Source: Entrophospora sp. SA101
Taxonomy: Eukaryota; Glomeromycota; Glomeromycetes; Entrophosporales; Entrophosporaceae
Length of the DNA stretch: 64,000 nt
Reading direction: 5' to 3'
Assembly (NCBI GenBank): GCA_958430865.1
Contig: CAUDNR010001413.1
Coordinates: forward strand, 1,779-65,778
This document shows, piece by piece, positions 45,512 to 58,738 of the stretch. The notes below the pieces were generated by a model, which did not search any database, was not told the DNA's origin, and saw nothing but the letters and a program-made list of their open reading frames with translations. The position numbers and the translations under genes are program-made. The number at the start of each line of letters is the position of its first letter. Position 1 is the stretch's first letter.

Positions 45512-46954
45512 ATGGTACTTGAAGGATTATTAACATCAGACAGGAGAGAATTAGTACTTAAGATTAATAATGTAATGAATGATATTGCTCATTCTGCTTT
45601 TCCAACTGTTTCTGACAGAGAAAATAGAAAGGTTATTTTTTACAATTAGTCAAAGAAAACAAAGAATTTTTAGAAAATGAAAAAGAATATTGCAGAGAAA
45701 ATTATATTTATAATTTTAAATTAGAGAATGTAACAAGTGTAAAACAACAAGATACTCTGATAAACTTTGTATTGGTCTACACCTACAAAGACTTTTCAAT
45801 ACTTGGACATCTGGAAATAAGATTATTGATGGTTTTATTTAAAAATGTCAACAGCTTTCATCATATTGTAGAATGGATACCTTATAAGCAATTTAAAAAT
45901 ATAAAAAAGCTAACAGAAGGTGGATTCAGTTCAATTTATATTGCTGAGTGGACAAGAGGAAGTGTATATGATTATGATGAAAATAAAAGGAGTTTAGTTA
46001 TTATGGAGCTCAGCATGTAGTATTAAAATCATTAAATAATTCAAGTAATCCAGGACAGTCTTTTTTAATGAGGTAATTAATCATATTTAAATTAAATTAA
46101 ACTAAATTAAACCATTTATTTTATTTTATTTTATTTTATTTTATTTATATAATTGATCACAGGCATTAAATTATTGTAAAATTAGTTCAAGTTTAATTGT
46201 TCCTTGCTATGGTATAACTAAATTCCCAAATAATGGAAATTATGTGATGGTTCTTAATTATTTTCAACAAGGAACTTTAAGAGATTATTTACAAAAAAAT
46301 CATTCAAGTTTAACATTAAAGGATAGAATTAATATTTATGTGAGGTGTTATATGATATACATGAAAAGATTTAATTCATTGTGATTTACACAGTGGTAAT
46401 ATATTAATAAGTGATGATGGTGGTGGTTATATTACAGGTTTAGGATTATGTGGACCAGTTGATGAAAAACCATCAAACAAAATCTATGGAATTATACCAT
46501 ATATTGCTCCAGAGCTATTTAGAGGAAACAAGAACACAAAAGAATCAGATATTTATAGTGTTAGGATGTTAATGTGGGAAATATTTGCAGGACATCCACC
46601 ATTTGATAATAAAGCTCATGATCATTGTTTAATGTTAGATATGATTGGAGGCTTACAACCACTAATATTATCAGGAATGCCTGATGATTATCCACAAATG
46701 ATGCAAAGGTGTTGAGATGTGGATCCAACTAAGAGACCAACCATTAGAGAGCTTTGTTGAATAAACTTCATAGTATTAATATTGGTGGTAGTAATAGTGG
46801 CAATAGTAGTAATAATAATAACAATAATATTAATTCACAACAAATTCACAAATCACACCCATCAGCATATTATACAAGTAGAATATTAAATAATGAAATT
46901 TCTAAATTAAATTTAAGTAATGAAAGCTTATTAAATTATGAAAAGATAATTTAA
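45512..46954 (+). pseudogene. Kinase pseudogene, left arm
   Basis: Related to the kinase at 18629-20256 but more decayed. Recognisable parts are RELVLKINNVMNDIA, LQRLFNTWTSGNKIIDGF followed by a stop, KQFKNIKKLTEGGFSSIYIAEWTRG, an intron at about 46074-46163 in the family position (with TTTTA repeats), SLIVPCYGITKFP, a catalytic loop HCDLHSGN, ITGLGLCGPVDEK (DFG replaced by GLG), APELFRGNKN, RCxDVDP with the Trp codon changed to TGA at about 46713, and an Asn-rich tail. The catalytic Asp of the DFG motif is lost, several frames are broken and the core has a nonsense mutation, so it cannot make an active kinase. Confidence 0.85.
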
Positions 46955-47338
46955 TAAAGCAAATTAAATAGTTAATTAATTAATAATAATATAAGTAGAA
47001 TTGCTGATGGATAATTTTTTGTTAAATATAAAATAATCAAATTGTATAAAAATCCATCCATAGGTATGAATTTATAACTTTAAAGTAATTATATAAAAAT
47101 GAAGAAATTCGGAAGTTAACTATTTGCATTTAAAATAATAAACCATTTCGCAGCTATCAGGAAAACATAAAAAAAACATACTAATAGAAATCTCTGGTTC
47201 TATTTAATATACCACCAAAGTAATTCGAAAAAATGGAAAGTTAATTCAAAGTATTTGCTCAGTTGACATAAATATTTACTTGGCATTAGTAATTAGTAAG
47301 TGAGTAATACAGAAAATTAGTAATTACAAGTTCTAGTC

Positions 47339-47426
47339 ATAGGTTAGTTGATCAAAAATATCCTGTTAATTATGCCTCACTTCGTGATGTCATAATCAAC
47401 ATGATATTTTTGATTAACTAACCTAT
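47339..47426 (+). repeat. 88-bp foldback element (mirrored at 48047-48134)
   Basis: ATAGGTTAGTTGATCAAAAA at one end and TTTTTGATTAACTAACCTAT at the other pair along about 36 bp per arm with three mismatches, around a loop with CTCACTTCGTGA. It is a MITE-sized foldback about 90 bp from the inner end of the arm. Confidence 0.8.
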
Positions 47427-47515
47427 AACACTATTATCGTGAAACCGAATTATGATTTTGATTGTGTAACTTTTTAATTTTTTTATTATTACTACAACCT
47501 TTCTTCTAATTCTCT

Positions 47516-47525
47516 NNNNNNNNNN
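47516..47525. other. Assembly gap (10 N)
   Basis: Ten N bases lie exactly where the left palindrome arm stops. The join is therefore a scaffold join, and the true distance and orientation of the two sides are not established by this sequence. Confidence 1.
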
Positions 47526-47957
47526 TTTTTTTTATAATTGTTATATAAAAAATTTTTTAATAATAAAAAAACACCCCGCCATTACTTTTTTGGGGGACTG
47601 TATACCATCTCTATTATAAATACTGTGGTAACAATTTACCTTTTAATATCTCTCTTGCTGTATTGAAACTTGTTTGACTACCATGATCAAGATCTTCTGT
47701 ATTTCCATTATTATTTGTAACTTGTAAATAACAAGAAATTAAATGTTTAATATTTTTATTGTTATTATTATAATCTTTTAAACTATAAATATAAAATATG
47801 AAACATGCTTTAGTTTTGTCCATCTTTATAGCAATAATAGAATCTTGGTTTTAATAATGAGTTGTAAAAATATTTATTATATTTTAACAATTATTTCTTG
47901 ATTGGTAATGAACAAAGGTGAGTAATATTCACAAAATTTGTTTTTAGTTTTTGAATT
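47526..47957. other. Palindrome centre, single-copy spacer
   Basis: 432 bp that have no inverted partner in the window. It holds a 69-codon minus-strand frame (47823-47614) starting MDKTKACFIFYIYSLKDYN and containing TEDLDHGSQTSFNTAREILK, which looks protein-like. It may be one or two exons of a gene cut by the gap; I do not recognise the family. Confidence 0.5.
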
Positions 47958-48518
47958 AGAGAATTAGAAGAAAGGTTGTAGTAATAATAAAAAAATTAAA
48001 AAGTTACACAATCAAAATCATAATTCGGTTTCACGATAATAGTGTTATAGGTTAGTTAATCAAAAATATCATGTTGATTATGACATCACGAAGTGAGGCA
48101 TAATTAACAGGATATTTTTGATCAACTAACCTATGACTAGAACTTGTAATTACTAATTTTCTGTATTACTCACTTACTAATTACTAATGCCAAGTAAATA
48201 TTTATGTCAACTGAGCAAATACTTTGAATTAACTTTCCATTTTTTCGAATTACTTTGGTGGTATATTAAATAGAACCAGAGATTTCTATTAGTATGTTTT
48301 TTTTATGTTTTCCTGATAGCTGCGAAATGGTTTATTATTTTAAATGCAAATAGTTAACTTCCGAATTTCTTCATTTTTATATAATTACTTTAAAGTTATA
48401 AATTCATACCTATGGATGGATTTTTATACAATTTGATTATTTTATATTTAACAAAAAATTATCCATCAGCAATTCTACTTATATTATTATTAATTAATTA
48501 ACTATTTAATTTGCTTTA

Positions 48519-49961
48519 TTAAATTATCTTTTCATAATTTAATAAGCTTTCATTACTTAAATTTAATTTAGAAATTTCATTATTTAATATTCTACTTGTA
48601 TAATATGCTGATGGGTGTGATTTGTGAATTTGTTGTGAATTAATATTATTGTTATTATTATTACTACTATTGCCACTATTACTACCACCAATATTAATAC
48701 TATGAAGTTTATTCAACAAAGCTCTCTAATGGTTGGTCTCTTAGTTGGATCCACATCTCAACACCTTTGCATCATTTGTGGATAATCATCAGGCATTCCT
48801 GATAATATTAGTGGTTGTAAGCCTCCAATCATATCTAACATTAAACAATGATCATGAGCTTTATTATCAAATGGTGGATGTCCTGCAAATATTTCCCACA
48901 TTAACATCCTAACACTATAAATATCTGATTCTTTTGTGTTCTTGTTTCCTCTAAATAGCTCTGGAGCAATATATGGTATAATTCCATAGATTTTGTTTGA
49001 TGGTTTTTCATCAACTGGTCCACATAATCCTAAACCTGTAATATAACCACCACCATCATCACTTATTAATATATTACCACTGTGTAAATCACAATGAATT
49101 AAATCTTTTCATGTATATCATATAACACCTCACATAAATATTAATTCTATCCTTTAATGTTAAACTTGAATGATTTTTTTGTAAATAATCTCTTAAAGTT
49201 CCTTGTTGAAAATAATTAAGAACCATCACATAATTTCCATTATTTGGGAATTTAGTTATACCATAGCAAGGAACAATTAAACTTGAACTAATTTTACAAT
49301 AATTTAATGCCTGTGATCAATTATATAAATAAAATAAAATAAAATAAAATAAAATAAATGGTTTAATTTAGTTTAATTTAATTTAAATATGATTAATTAC
49401 CTCATTAAAAAAGACTGTCCTGGATTACTTGAATTATTTAATGATTTTAATACTACATGCTGAGCTCCATAATAACTAAACTCCTTTTATTTTCATCATA
49501 ATCATATACACTTCCTCTTGTCCACTCAGCAATATAAATTGAACTGAATCCACCTTCTGTTAGCTTTTTTATATTTTTAAATTGCTTATAAGGTATCCAT
49601 TCTACAATATGATGAAAGCTGTTGACATTTTTAAATAAAACCATCAATAATCTTATTTCCAGATGTCCAAGTATTGAAAAGTCTTTGTAGGTGTAGACCA
49701 ATACAAAGTTTATCAGAGTATCTTGTTGTTTTACACTTGTTACATTCTCTAATTTAAAATTATAAATATAATTTTCTCTGCAATATTCTTTTTCATTTTC
49801 TAAAAATTCTTTGTTTTCTTTGACTAATTGTAAAAAATAACCTTTCTATTTTCTCTGTCAGAAACAGTTGGAAAAGCAGAATGAGCAATATCATTCATTA
49901 CATTATTAATCTTAAGTACTAATTCTCTCCTGTCTGATGTTAATAATCCTTCAAGTACCAT
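48519..49961 (-). pseudogene. Kinase pseudogene, right arm
   Basis: Identical inverted copy of 45512-46954 with the same nonsense codon and frame breaks, so the decay predates the palindrome. Confidence 0.85.
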
Positions 49962-51491
49962 TTCTAGATTTATTAATATTAATATCTATATCCTTGGCTT
50001 TAAAAAAGTTTTTAAAAAATGATTTTTTCAATATAAATAATTTGTTACTTTTGTTTAAAAAGGGCGAAATTTTTATTATTATCAGTATTACAATTTGTGA
50101 TTTTTGGAATTGGGGAAATAAAGATACCAATGAAGATAATATTTTATGAGTGAGTGTATTTCACCAATAACGCTTTACAACATATTATTTAAGTTATTAT
50201 TATTGCAATGAAACTTTTGTTTATTATAACTAGCTAAACTTTTCTTCAAAAAGAACATTAATTTTTCAAAAAAAAAATATGAAACGATCAAATTTAGGTG
50301 TTGGGAATGCATGATTAATTAATATTAATATATTTATATATAACATTGGCGGGGAGTATTATTATGATTGGTTTTGTTTTAATATTAAGAGATATGTACA
50401 CAATTTTTGTGTTGCTACGCAGCTATATTAATATAAAAAAAGAAAAGATCCTCCGAGTATTCTACCAGTAAATTATTTAGCGTGAAAATATTTTCAAAAA
50501 ATTTGTTACACTATACGTATGCATTCAAAATTCGTTATATCAAACTATTAATCACTTTTATATAAAAATATTTATGGTAAGAAAGCTGTAAAGAAGCCTT
50601 TAATTTCAGAGAAAAGGTTGTTCTTGTAATTTTTGAAAACCAACGAAATAAAAGTAACTATTATATAAGATCACATTACCAATATGTTTCACCAATTAAT
50701 GTAAATATATTGTTTGTTTCAGTATGCATATCATATTCTTTTCTGGTTTTTTTATTATTATTAGCATATAAGCAAATTTCGTATTTTTGAGAATCAAGTA
50801 AAGTTCAACTTACCTTTTGGCGCCATTTTATTTTAAAAGTAATAAAGAAATACAAGTGTGATAATTATTTATGAAAGCAATTAATTACAGAGTGTAAAAA
50901 TAAATAATCAAGTAATAAATAATACCAGAAGATTTTTATTTCTTCATTCTTGGCATCATCTATTTTGGTCTTTAGTAATTCCATAATAGTTACCATAAAT
51001 TTATGTTTGCTATAAAATGAATCATATTGCTTTATGAACTTTCTCGAAAAATCACCTTTATCCGAATATTCGATACTTTAATATAATCATTATAGCTTGC
51101 ATTTTCTTTGCATTCATTAAAAACTTCATTTCCACCACATTTATCACTTTTTTTATTATTCAAGGATGTTTTTATTCCATCAATAATCAAGAGTTTTGAG
51201 ACTCTAAAAAACCATAATCTCAAAATATTGATCTAGTATAAACTCAGGTCCCCATACAACAAATAACAACGAAGTTCTATTAATGATTAAAATGCATCCC
51301 ACCGATCATTAATTTTAAATTTAAAAGAATTACGAATCAAGTAAATTTTTTTTTGATCTAAGAAAATTTTATCATATCTCAAACAGGTTAATATATATTT
51401 ATAATATTTAAGTAGCAATTATCTTTGTTTCTATTTTTCTTGATTTTAATAACTTTCTTTCTCTAACTCTCTTTTTATACATACCCTTTTC

Positions 51492-53311
51492 ATGGCTTGC
51501 ACAGAAAAGCGTATGATGAGTACTGCTCATAATAACATTAATAATAACCGCTCGAATAATAATAATAACCGCTCTAATAATGATCGCCTCATGAATAGCA
51601 TTAATAATGATATATGGGTCAAATCTCTTGTTATATTAACAATAATTCAAGCCATAGTTGGGATAGCATTAGAAGTTAGAATATTGTGTAGAAATATAAA
51701 ACTACGAAGTGATTTAAGATATATCAGTCCAAATATTTTAAAATGTGATTTAGAAATTTCACTTGAAAAAATGGATAGAATTGTAAATGAAAATATTGTT
51801 TTTATATTATTTCAAATATTTCAATGTTGGTTTTGTTTGAGTTCGGTAGGTTTTTTAAAAATCAGTGTGTGTGGGTGTGTGGATTAATCAACCAATATTT
51901 ATATATTAACATGTGTTCGATTGTGAAAATTTAGATTGCAAGTAAAAACACGATTCAATTAATCACAATCACAATATCGGATTTACTTTGTTCTACTTAT
52001 GGATTTGTGAGTAGTAATGATTTGTAATCGAATCCTTTTTTTTCTTCCAATTCATTTAATTTACCCTACCACTTCCCTCCCAACCTCAACTACAGATTCA
52101 ATTATTGGAAGTGAAGGAATGGTTTGAAGATTTAATTAATTCGTGTTCAGAAATTTTAATTGATAACTATGAACATTTTTACTACCATGATTTACCATTA
52201 GCCATCTCACTGTTGGTTTGTTTTGTTATTATGTGTTTCTTGGTTTACAAAGTATACCTAAATTTTGGTTGGATGGTTTATAAAAAAATTGGCGGAAGTG
52301 TAAAAATTCAAAGTAAGTTGTTATTTCATGCATACACCTAAACTTTAAATGTTCACGAATCAATGAGCTTTAACATTATTATATTATCAAATAATGATAA
52401 TAGGAATTTATAGAGCTAGGATAATCTTTTTTGTATTATTGAAAATGAACTTGTTCTTCCTAATAATTACTGGCGTTCACACATTTTTGTCGTTCATTAT
52501 GACCAACAATAGTAATAGTAATAATTATGAAACACCATCACCCAACTTATTTTATTACTATCATTGCTTTATAATTTTCTTGATTTTAGCATTGCAATTA
52601 ATTGGATTTATATCTGTAGGTAGCATAAATCAATTACTAATGACTAATGACGGTAGTTAATTTATTCCTAAATACCTTTAGTTTATTTATTAGGTGAAAA
52701 ATGAATCAAAAGTTGGAATGTTTATATTTATATTTTTCTGGATTTTCGTTATACTTGATTTTATTATCGCTGTGAAATATGCCACCAGAAAAATTTACAC
52801 CCATTGGTATTACTTAATATATTCAAGTAAGCATATTGTTCAATTGGTTGGTTGGTTGGTTATTGGTTTGTTATTTGATTAGTTTCTAATTTTTTTTTTT
52901 TATTTTTGAATATCTTCCAGATTGTATATCAGTATTTATGTCAATTGTAAGTTTTTGAATAATTATAATGATTTTACAAATACGATTTTTCTCTTATAAT
53001 TATAATAATAATTCTACTGTTTACTATTTAGATGACGTTGATTTGGGCAATCATAAATTTAAGATATTTTGGTGAAGGTTTATTGCAAATTCGTAAGTTA
53101 ATTTATATATCTTTTTATTATCGTTTTTCCAATTCATTATTTGCTTTTCAATTAATCAATTACTTTAATATTGATTTAATTAGTCGAAGTATATTATTCA
53201 CATAGAAAAAAATCTAGATTTAAATTTTATTTTAATATTATCAAAAAAAAAAATAATAATGAAAATAATGAAATCCGTGAGTTACATACTAGCAGTGTAA
53301 TAATAGAATAA
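51492..53311 (+). CDS. Multi-pass (about 7 TM) membrane protein, right copy
   Basis: Exons 51492-51845, 51935-52006, 52096-52312, 52404-52615, 52694-52826, 52921-52946, 53032-53092 and 53184-53311; total 401 codons with the stop at 53309-53311. The protein and introns match the left-arm copy. If both copies are real, the cell carries two identical genes in opposite orientation, each with about 2.65 kb of identical sequence downstream and 4 kb upstream, so they are expected to be co-regulated. Confidence 0.75.
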
Positions 53312-55965
53312 TAGAATAATAGAATAATTAAAAACTTTTTCATTTTCAAAGCTTCTGCTCGAGAAGAAATTCTCGCTTTTAATATTTCAATGTTTGAACT
53401 GCACAACAATTTAGGTTGAACGTAGTTGGATGTTGAATGAAATAAGCCTTTTAATTGCCAATACAAATACAAATTAAAACCAATTACTTGTAAACGTACA
53501 GTATATACATATCCCAAATATCTCCCGAAGGAAGCATCAGTTGTAATCCCGGAAGTAAATCATAGCAGGTATCACCGAATGAGATTCCTCTTGTTAACCG
53601 GGTGGGCTGGGTGTGTAATTAAAGCTTCCTTCAGAATCGAAGTAAATTTCGAAGGAGAAAAGTGAACCTTTTTCCTTGGTAATTTGTGGTTGTATAGCAT
53701 TTCCCACAATTACCAAAGGCGTAGTGTGCGTCATTATCATCTGTAATACTCTGGTCCTGTATGCAAATTCAGACTCCTCTAATCAGCAAGTTACCTTAGG
53801 CCAGACCCTTTTTTTACGTTCTGTCATAAATAATATTTCGCAAATAATTAATAAGTAGGGGAAAAGAATTAGCATCACATATGTCTTTAGCTGGTATTTT
53901 TGCAGCAGGGGATAGATTTATGTGGGATCACTATGATATATATAAAGAAAAAAAACGAAATTGTTGATAGGCATGGAGGTCCTCTTATGGTGCACTGTCA
54001 TCAATAGTAAAAATGTAGATCTTTCCAATATAAGTAATTATTTTTTATATCAAATCATTGACCATTTAGAAAAACAGATAGATACTCTTGGTTCTTTTTT
54101 TTTTTAATGAGTTATATAATTTTTTATAATAATTTAAAATTAGTTAAAAAAATAACAGTAAAAAAGATAATTAAAAAGAAAAGAGTAATAAAATAAAAAA
54201 TTAAATCAATTTTATATTATTATTTAATTCCTGAATAATATCATTGCCACCATTTTTGAGAACTTCTACTGAAGAATCATTCGATTCTTTTATTTTTTTT
54301 ATACCAAAATTTCCATTAGAATTTCTTTCTTTATTTGTAATTTTCTTCTAGATGGTCCTGGAATTTTATAAAATGAATAATATTAAAAAAAGCATAGTGG
54401 ACATTCTTATAATTGGTAATGATTTTCGTTGATCATATTTCGATTTTATCACCCAAAAAAGCAACTTTGATTGTCCCAAATAAATTAAACAAAATTTTAA
54501 AGAAAAAAAAAAGAATTTTATTTTTTAATGAAATAAATTTTTGCATGTATCTTGCTAACCCAACATTTAACCAATTATAAAAAGTGTGCAAGTTTTATCA
54601 AGTATATATTGGAAGCAAATCTTTATTTATCTTAATTGAGGCATGGACAATAGAAACAAGGCCAACATCTATCAATCATAAATAACATTTTTTATTAGTG
54701 TGTACTTATCTAATATGTAAAAAATAAAAAAAAAATAATAAATTTACAACTACCTTTATGTCTCAAGTCAATCATACAGCATCCATGTATAAATAACATT
54801 TTTTATTATGTACTTTCTGACATGTAATAAAATATATATATATATATGTATACATTTATGACTACCTGAGTCAATCATGTATAAATAATGTTTTTTATTA
54901 GTGTATTTATTATTACCCCAATATGTAATAAATAATATGTATGTATGTGTTGCTCTAGCACAATTACCTTAATGTCTAAAGAAACAAATGAAAAAGAATA
55001 AGAAGTGTAACTGAATCATTAATTTTTGCACATCTTGGTAAAAAATATGTATGCTTTTTGGAATTTTTGCCTCTTATTTAGATCTTGCAATCTGCTGGAT
55101 TAACTGGGTTATTTTTAACCAAGCAAAGCTTTCAAAGGAAGGGATGTTCTTGCAAAGCATTCTTTGTTGTTACAATGTATTTTAGTCATGTTACTATGTT
55201 ATGCGCCTTAAAAATTTTGTTTCTCATCTAGTTTTTGATAGGACCAAAGATCTGAGGATCTTATTTTGCCCAAACATAAAGAAAAGAATAAACAACCTAT
55301 CAATATAAAAAAACAATATGCAAGGTGCATTAGTTTTTTTGTATTGATATTCCTCTTTTTTTTTTTTTACTTTAAAATAATTGAAAATTTCTTTTTCACA
55401 ATATAAAAAAGGTCAATGTTCAATTTTGTCACTTTGTGATAAATATATAGGATGTCCATTATGATAAAAAAAATTTGGGTTATTTTTATTGGTGCGACAT
55501 AAACTAATGAAAATTATTGGCGATCACTTACTTTTATGGAAAGTATTTTAGTCGAAATTTTTTTTGATATCAGTCGCAGGACATTGCGGATCTACAGGGG
55601 GTCAAGTGTCACTCACTAATAGCATATGCGCTGATTTTGTTTGAACCCCAAAATCCAGTATGGTATGATAATAACGTTATGAATACTTTATACTAGCAAA
55701 AACCCATTGGTTCTGAGGTGGGGCATTGGTTTGACGGGTTGATGGATAGTAAATTAGTTTTTTTAGTGGGGCAAATAATTTTTTTAGGGTAATTATCATT
55801 CTACCGACCAGTTTACACATTAAAAATACTCATGTTTAACATCGAGACACAATAAGACATAAGGTTTGAAAAAAGGCCCAAAAAATCAAATCGGCTGATA
55901 TGGTATTAGTATATATACAAATATTGAAAAGGACAGGGTACAGGTAATTGTGGCTAATGCTCATC

Positions 55966-56116
55966 CCCTTGGCTGACGAAAACGTGACAGCAGCAAGTTT
56001 AAACTACGAGTAAAAAAAATTATCAACACAACTTGAATTATAAAAAGTGTTATAGGATCATCCGGATTATAATGTGTTGGAATTACGCCGGCTAATACAC
56101 CACCAGCTGTACCCAT
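55966..56116 (-). pseudogene. Truncated 5' end of the KHA1-type antiporter
   Basis: The duplicated segment A' keeps the ATG (56116-56114) and the first ~50 codons (through LLLSRFRQPR), then is cut by the palindrome junction. The presumed promoter upstream is retained and nearly identical to that of the intact gene, so a chimeric transcript reading into the palindrome arm is conceivable. Confidence 0.92.
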
Positions 56117-57929
56117 TTTTTTCTTTCTTTTTTAACAAATGATTAATGAATTAAAAAGTAGAATAGACGTGGATTAACTAAATTATCGAATGTTTTTTAA
56201 TTAATTTGAAATTATAAAAAAGGTTAGTTTTATGTTAATTAAATAAATTGCAACGTGCCTATGACGGAGAAAAATGACGAAAATGATAAGAAGCTAAACC
56301 TTATTAATATTACAGCGTTTTTTTTGATCATGCCGTTTTTGAAAATAAAATTATAGATTTTCATCAAGATTAATATATAGTAATATTAGTAACATTATAG
56401 GAAAAAAATAATCCCTTTTTAGCTATGATAAAAAAGAAATTACGTGTATTAGGTAGTGTATGAAACTAGTTCAATTTTCGCCATTAGTGATAAAATCTAT
56501 ATTAGACTTGAATAAATACTGCTTAAGGTGAATATTAATACAAATCGAATATCAATATTTGACGAATGAACGTCATATTATATAAAAAAATATTGTTCAT
56601 GACTCGCTAGTTTTTCTTGGACTAAAAAATTAGCATTTGAAAACCCCACAGTTGTACTCATGTTATTGATCTAGATAATCCGCATCGTACAACTTCGTTT
56701 GTTTTGAATAAATAATAAATAGATACACATAGTGATTAACCATACACTTAATAATTCCAAGTTATTAATTAGTTATTAACCTCTTATTAACTATTTCATT
56801 CTAAGCAAGAGTTATTGATTAACCCAAGGATAACCTATATATATATACAGACCAAGTCTTCCTAATTTGGAAGCCCTATTGTTATTTTGCAAAGGGGGGT
56901 TTTTTTTAATAAGTCACTAATAGTTATTAACTACTTTATGATTTTTATGCCCATCACTAGATACAACTAAAATGCCAAGAATTTTATTATATATGTAAAT
57001 GAGACATTTCACAGCCTCTAAAACTCCAACCAAATTTGGTTTTTTAAACTATAATTGAAAATCTTTAAACCCTGTTTACATAATAATAATAATAATAAAA
57101 AAGGGATTGAGTGGATGACAGATAATTTTTTTTATATATATTAATAACGTGTGATCTACAAATTCAGAGGCTGCCAGATAATAAACTTTTTGATTAGGGA
57201 TAGGGACAGCTCGGTTCAGTTTACACAAATCTCCAATTTGGCTAGTGAGTTTCATCAACCAGCGGTTTACCATCAATTTTATAATATCAAATTATTTATA
57301 ATAAAATGAAAATATTTGTTATAGTTAAAGCTATTTTAAACATTATTACTGTATATCATCTTCATGTTTGTTTGTGTTTGCATCAAATAGGTGGAGTTCC
57401 GCCTGAACTCTAGATCAAGATGTGGCGCCAAAGTTCAATTAATTATGGTTGAAATATCAGTTTAAAATCCTCCATGAGATTATAGAATTATGAGCCTTCT
57501 TCATAAATTATGTACTTTAGCTGTTCCATCACGAACTTGCAATCCATGCCATAGAACAATATTGAATATAATGATATGATCATTATTATTATTTGTAAAA
57601 ACGTTCATTTCTTATTTCCCTTCCAAATGGTACTGTTGTGAATTTGGATTCATGTGCGTGAAATTCAAATTAGCCAATCAGAATTTTGTAACCAAATACA
57701 GATTTAATTAATAAATTAAATAAATTACAGATTTAATTCATAAATTACAAATTTGTTATAAGTGACATATATGAATTTTTAAAAAATATCTGGCAAACTG
57801 AATTTATATGAAAAATCCGTTAAATCCATTAAACTGAGATAAAATTGTTATAGAAAAATTTGGTTTTGAAAATTTATCTGCTAAACCCCAAATCTGTTAT
57901 ACTGAGGTCCACTATGCCGAGACTCACTG

Positions 57930-58738
57930 TGTATGACATTTAATTTTCTATCCTGAAGCTTTTTACATGGCCAGTATAGATCAGATGCAGCAGAATTCTC
58001 TCTAGAAAAATGCACAATCCAAACTTCCCGGGGGAAAAGCTGGTTGGCATAATTTAATACTTGATCAAAATGTTTTTTAAATTTAGGGATGGATCCTGTT
58101 GCTACAAGTTCAAGGATGGCTTCAGGATAGGAATTATCCGGTTTCTTTATGATCAGGTCACAATAAAAATGGTGGTAGTTGCCATCATCACATACTTGTT
58201 CGAGATGCCACTGGAAGTTATCTCAAAGCCATGCACCATTGCAAGCCAATTCTATACACCTCAGCATTGTAAGTGCTCTCCCGATGAACTTTTACACTCC
58301 ATCAGAAAATATTTTAATTGATTTAATGTTTTCATCTAGTTGTGTTAATTGTTGTAGAACAACATCAAATGCTGATGCAGTAAACCAAGCATCTTGTTTG
58401 TTCAGAATTTACTAGCAAATTGTTCGAGCTTTTGTATGACGAGAAGATCCAAGGGTAATTATTTTTAGGTCAATGTACATGCAGTAAACTCTAAAATATC
58501 TACTGATCCATCAGCTTGTAAAGGTATTCCCACATTCGGACAGAAGCAACTTATTTCTGGATCTACACATTGCTTCTTTGAATAGGTATCTATTGTTAAT
58601 AATGATGACGATGACGATGACGATAGTGATGAAACTACTGGAGATGATGGTTGTGATGCTAGTGGTGGAGATAGTGCTGGCGGTAATGATGCCTTCCTTT
58701 TTCTATTAGTTTTTTGCCATAAGTTATTTATTTTCTCA
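57930..58738 (-). pseudogene. Second copy of the decayed unknown gene
   Basis: Duplicate of 38022-38830 with the same stops and the same pogo-like truncation point, so the gene was dead before segment A was duplicated. Confidence 0.6.

Larger units (their letters stand above)
39504..47515 (+). repeat. Left arm of an 8-kb inverted repeat
   Basis: Every position x pairs with 95473-x on the other strand, from 39504/55969 to 47515/47958, with no net indel. All sequences and frames that I compared are identical. The arm stops on the inside exactly at a 10-N gap and on the outside 5 bp from segment A. Contents from outside in: gene-free DNA (39545-42161) with a degenerate tandem repeat; a membrane protein gene; a short unexplained stretch (43982-45511); a kinase pseudogene; and an 88-bp foldback sequence. 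The 43982-45511 stretch includes a possible short first exon ATGGCGCCAAAAG then GTAAGT at 44647. No further gene could be supported. Confidence 0.95.
47958..55969 (-). repeat. Right arm of the 8-kb inverted repeat
   Basis: Reverse complement of 39504-47515. On the outside it joins segment A' over the 4-bp overlap CCCT: the arm read outward would continue GTCC, while A' continues TGGCTGACG. Confidence 0.95.
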
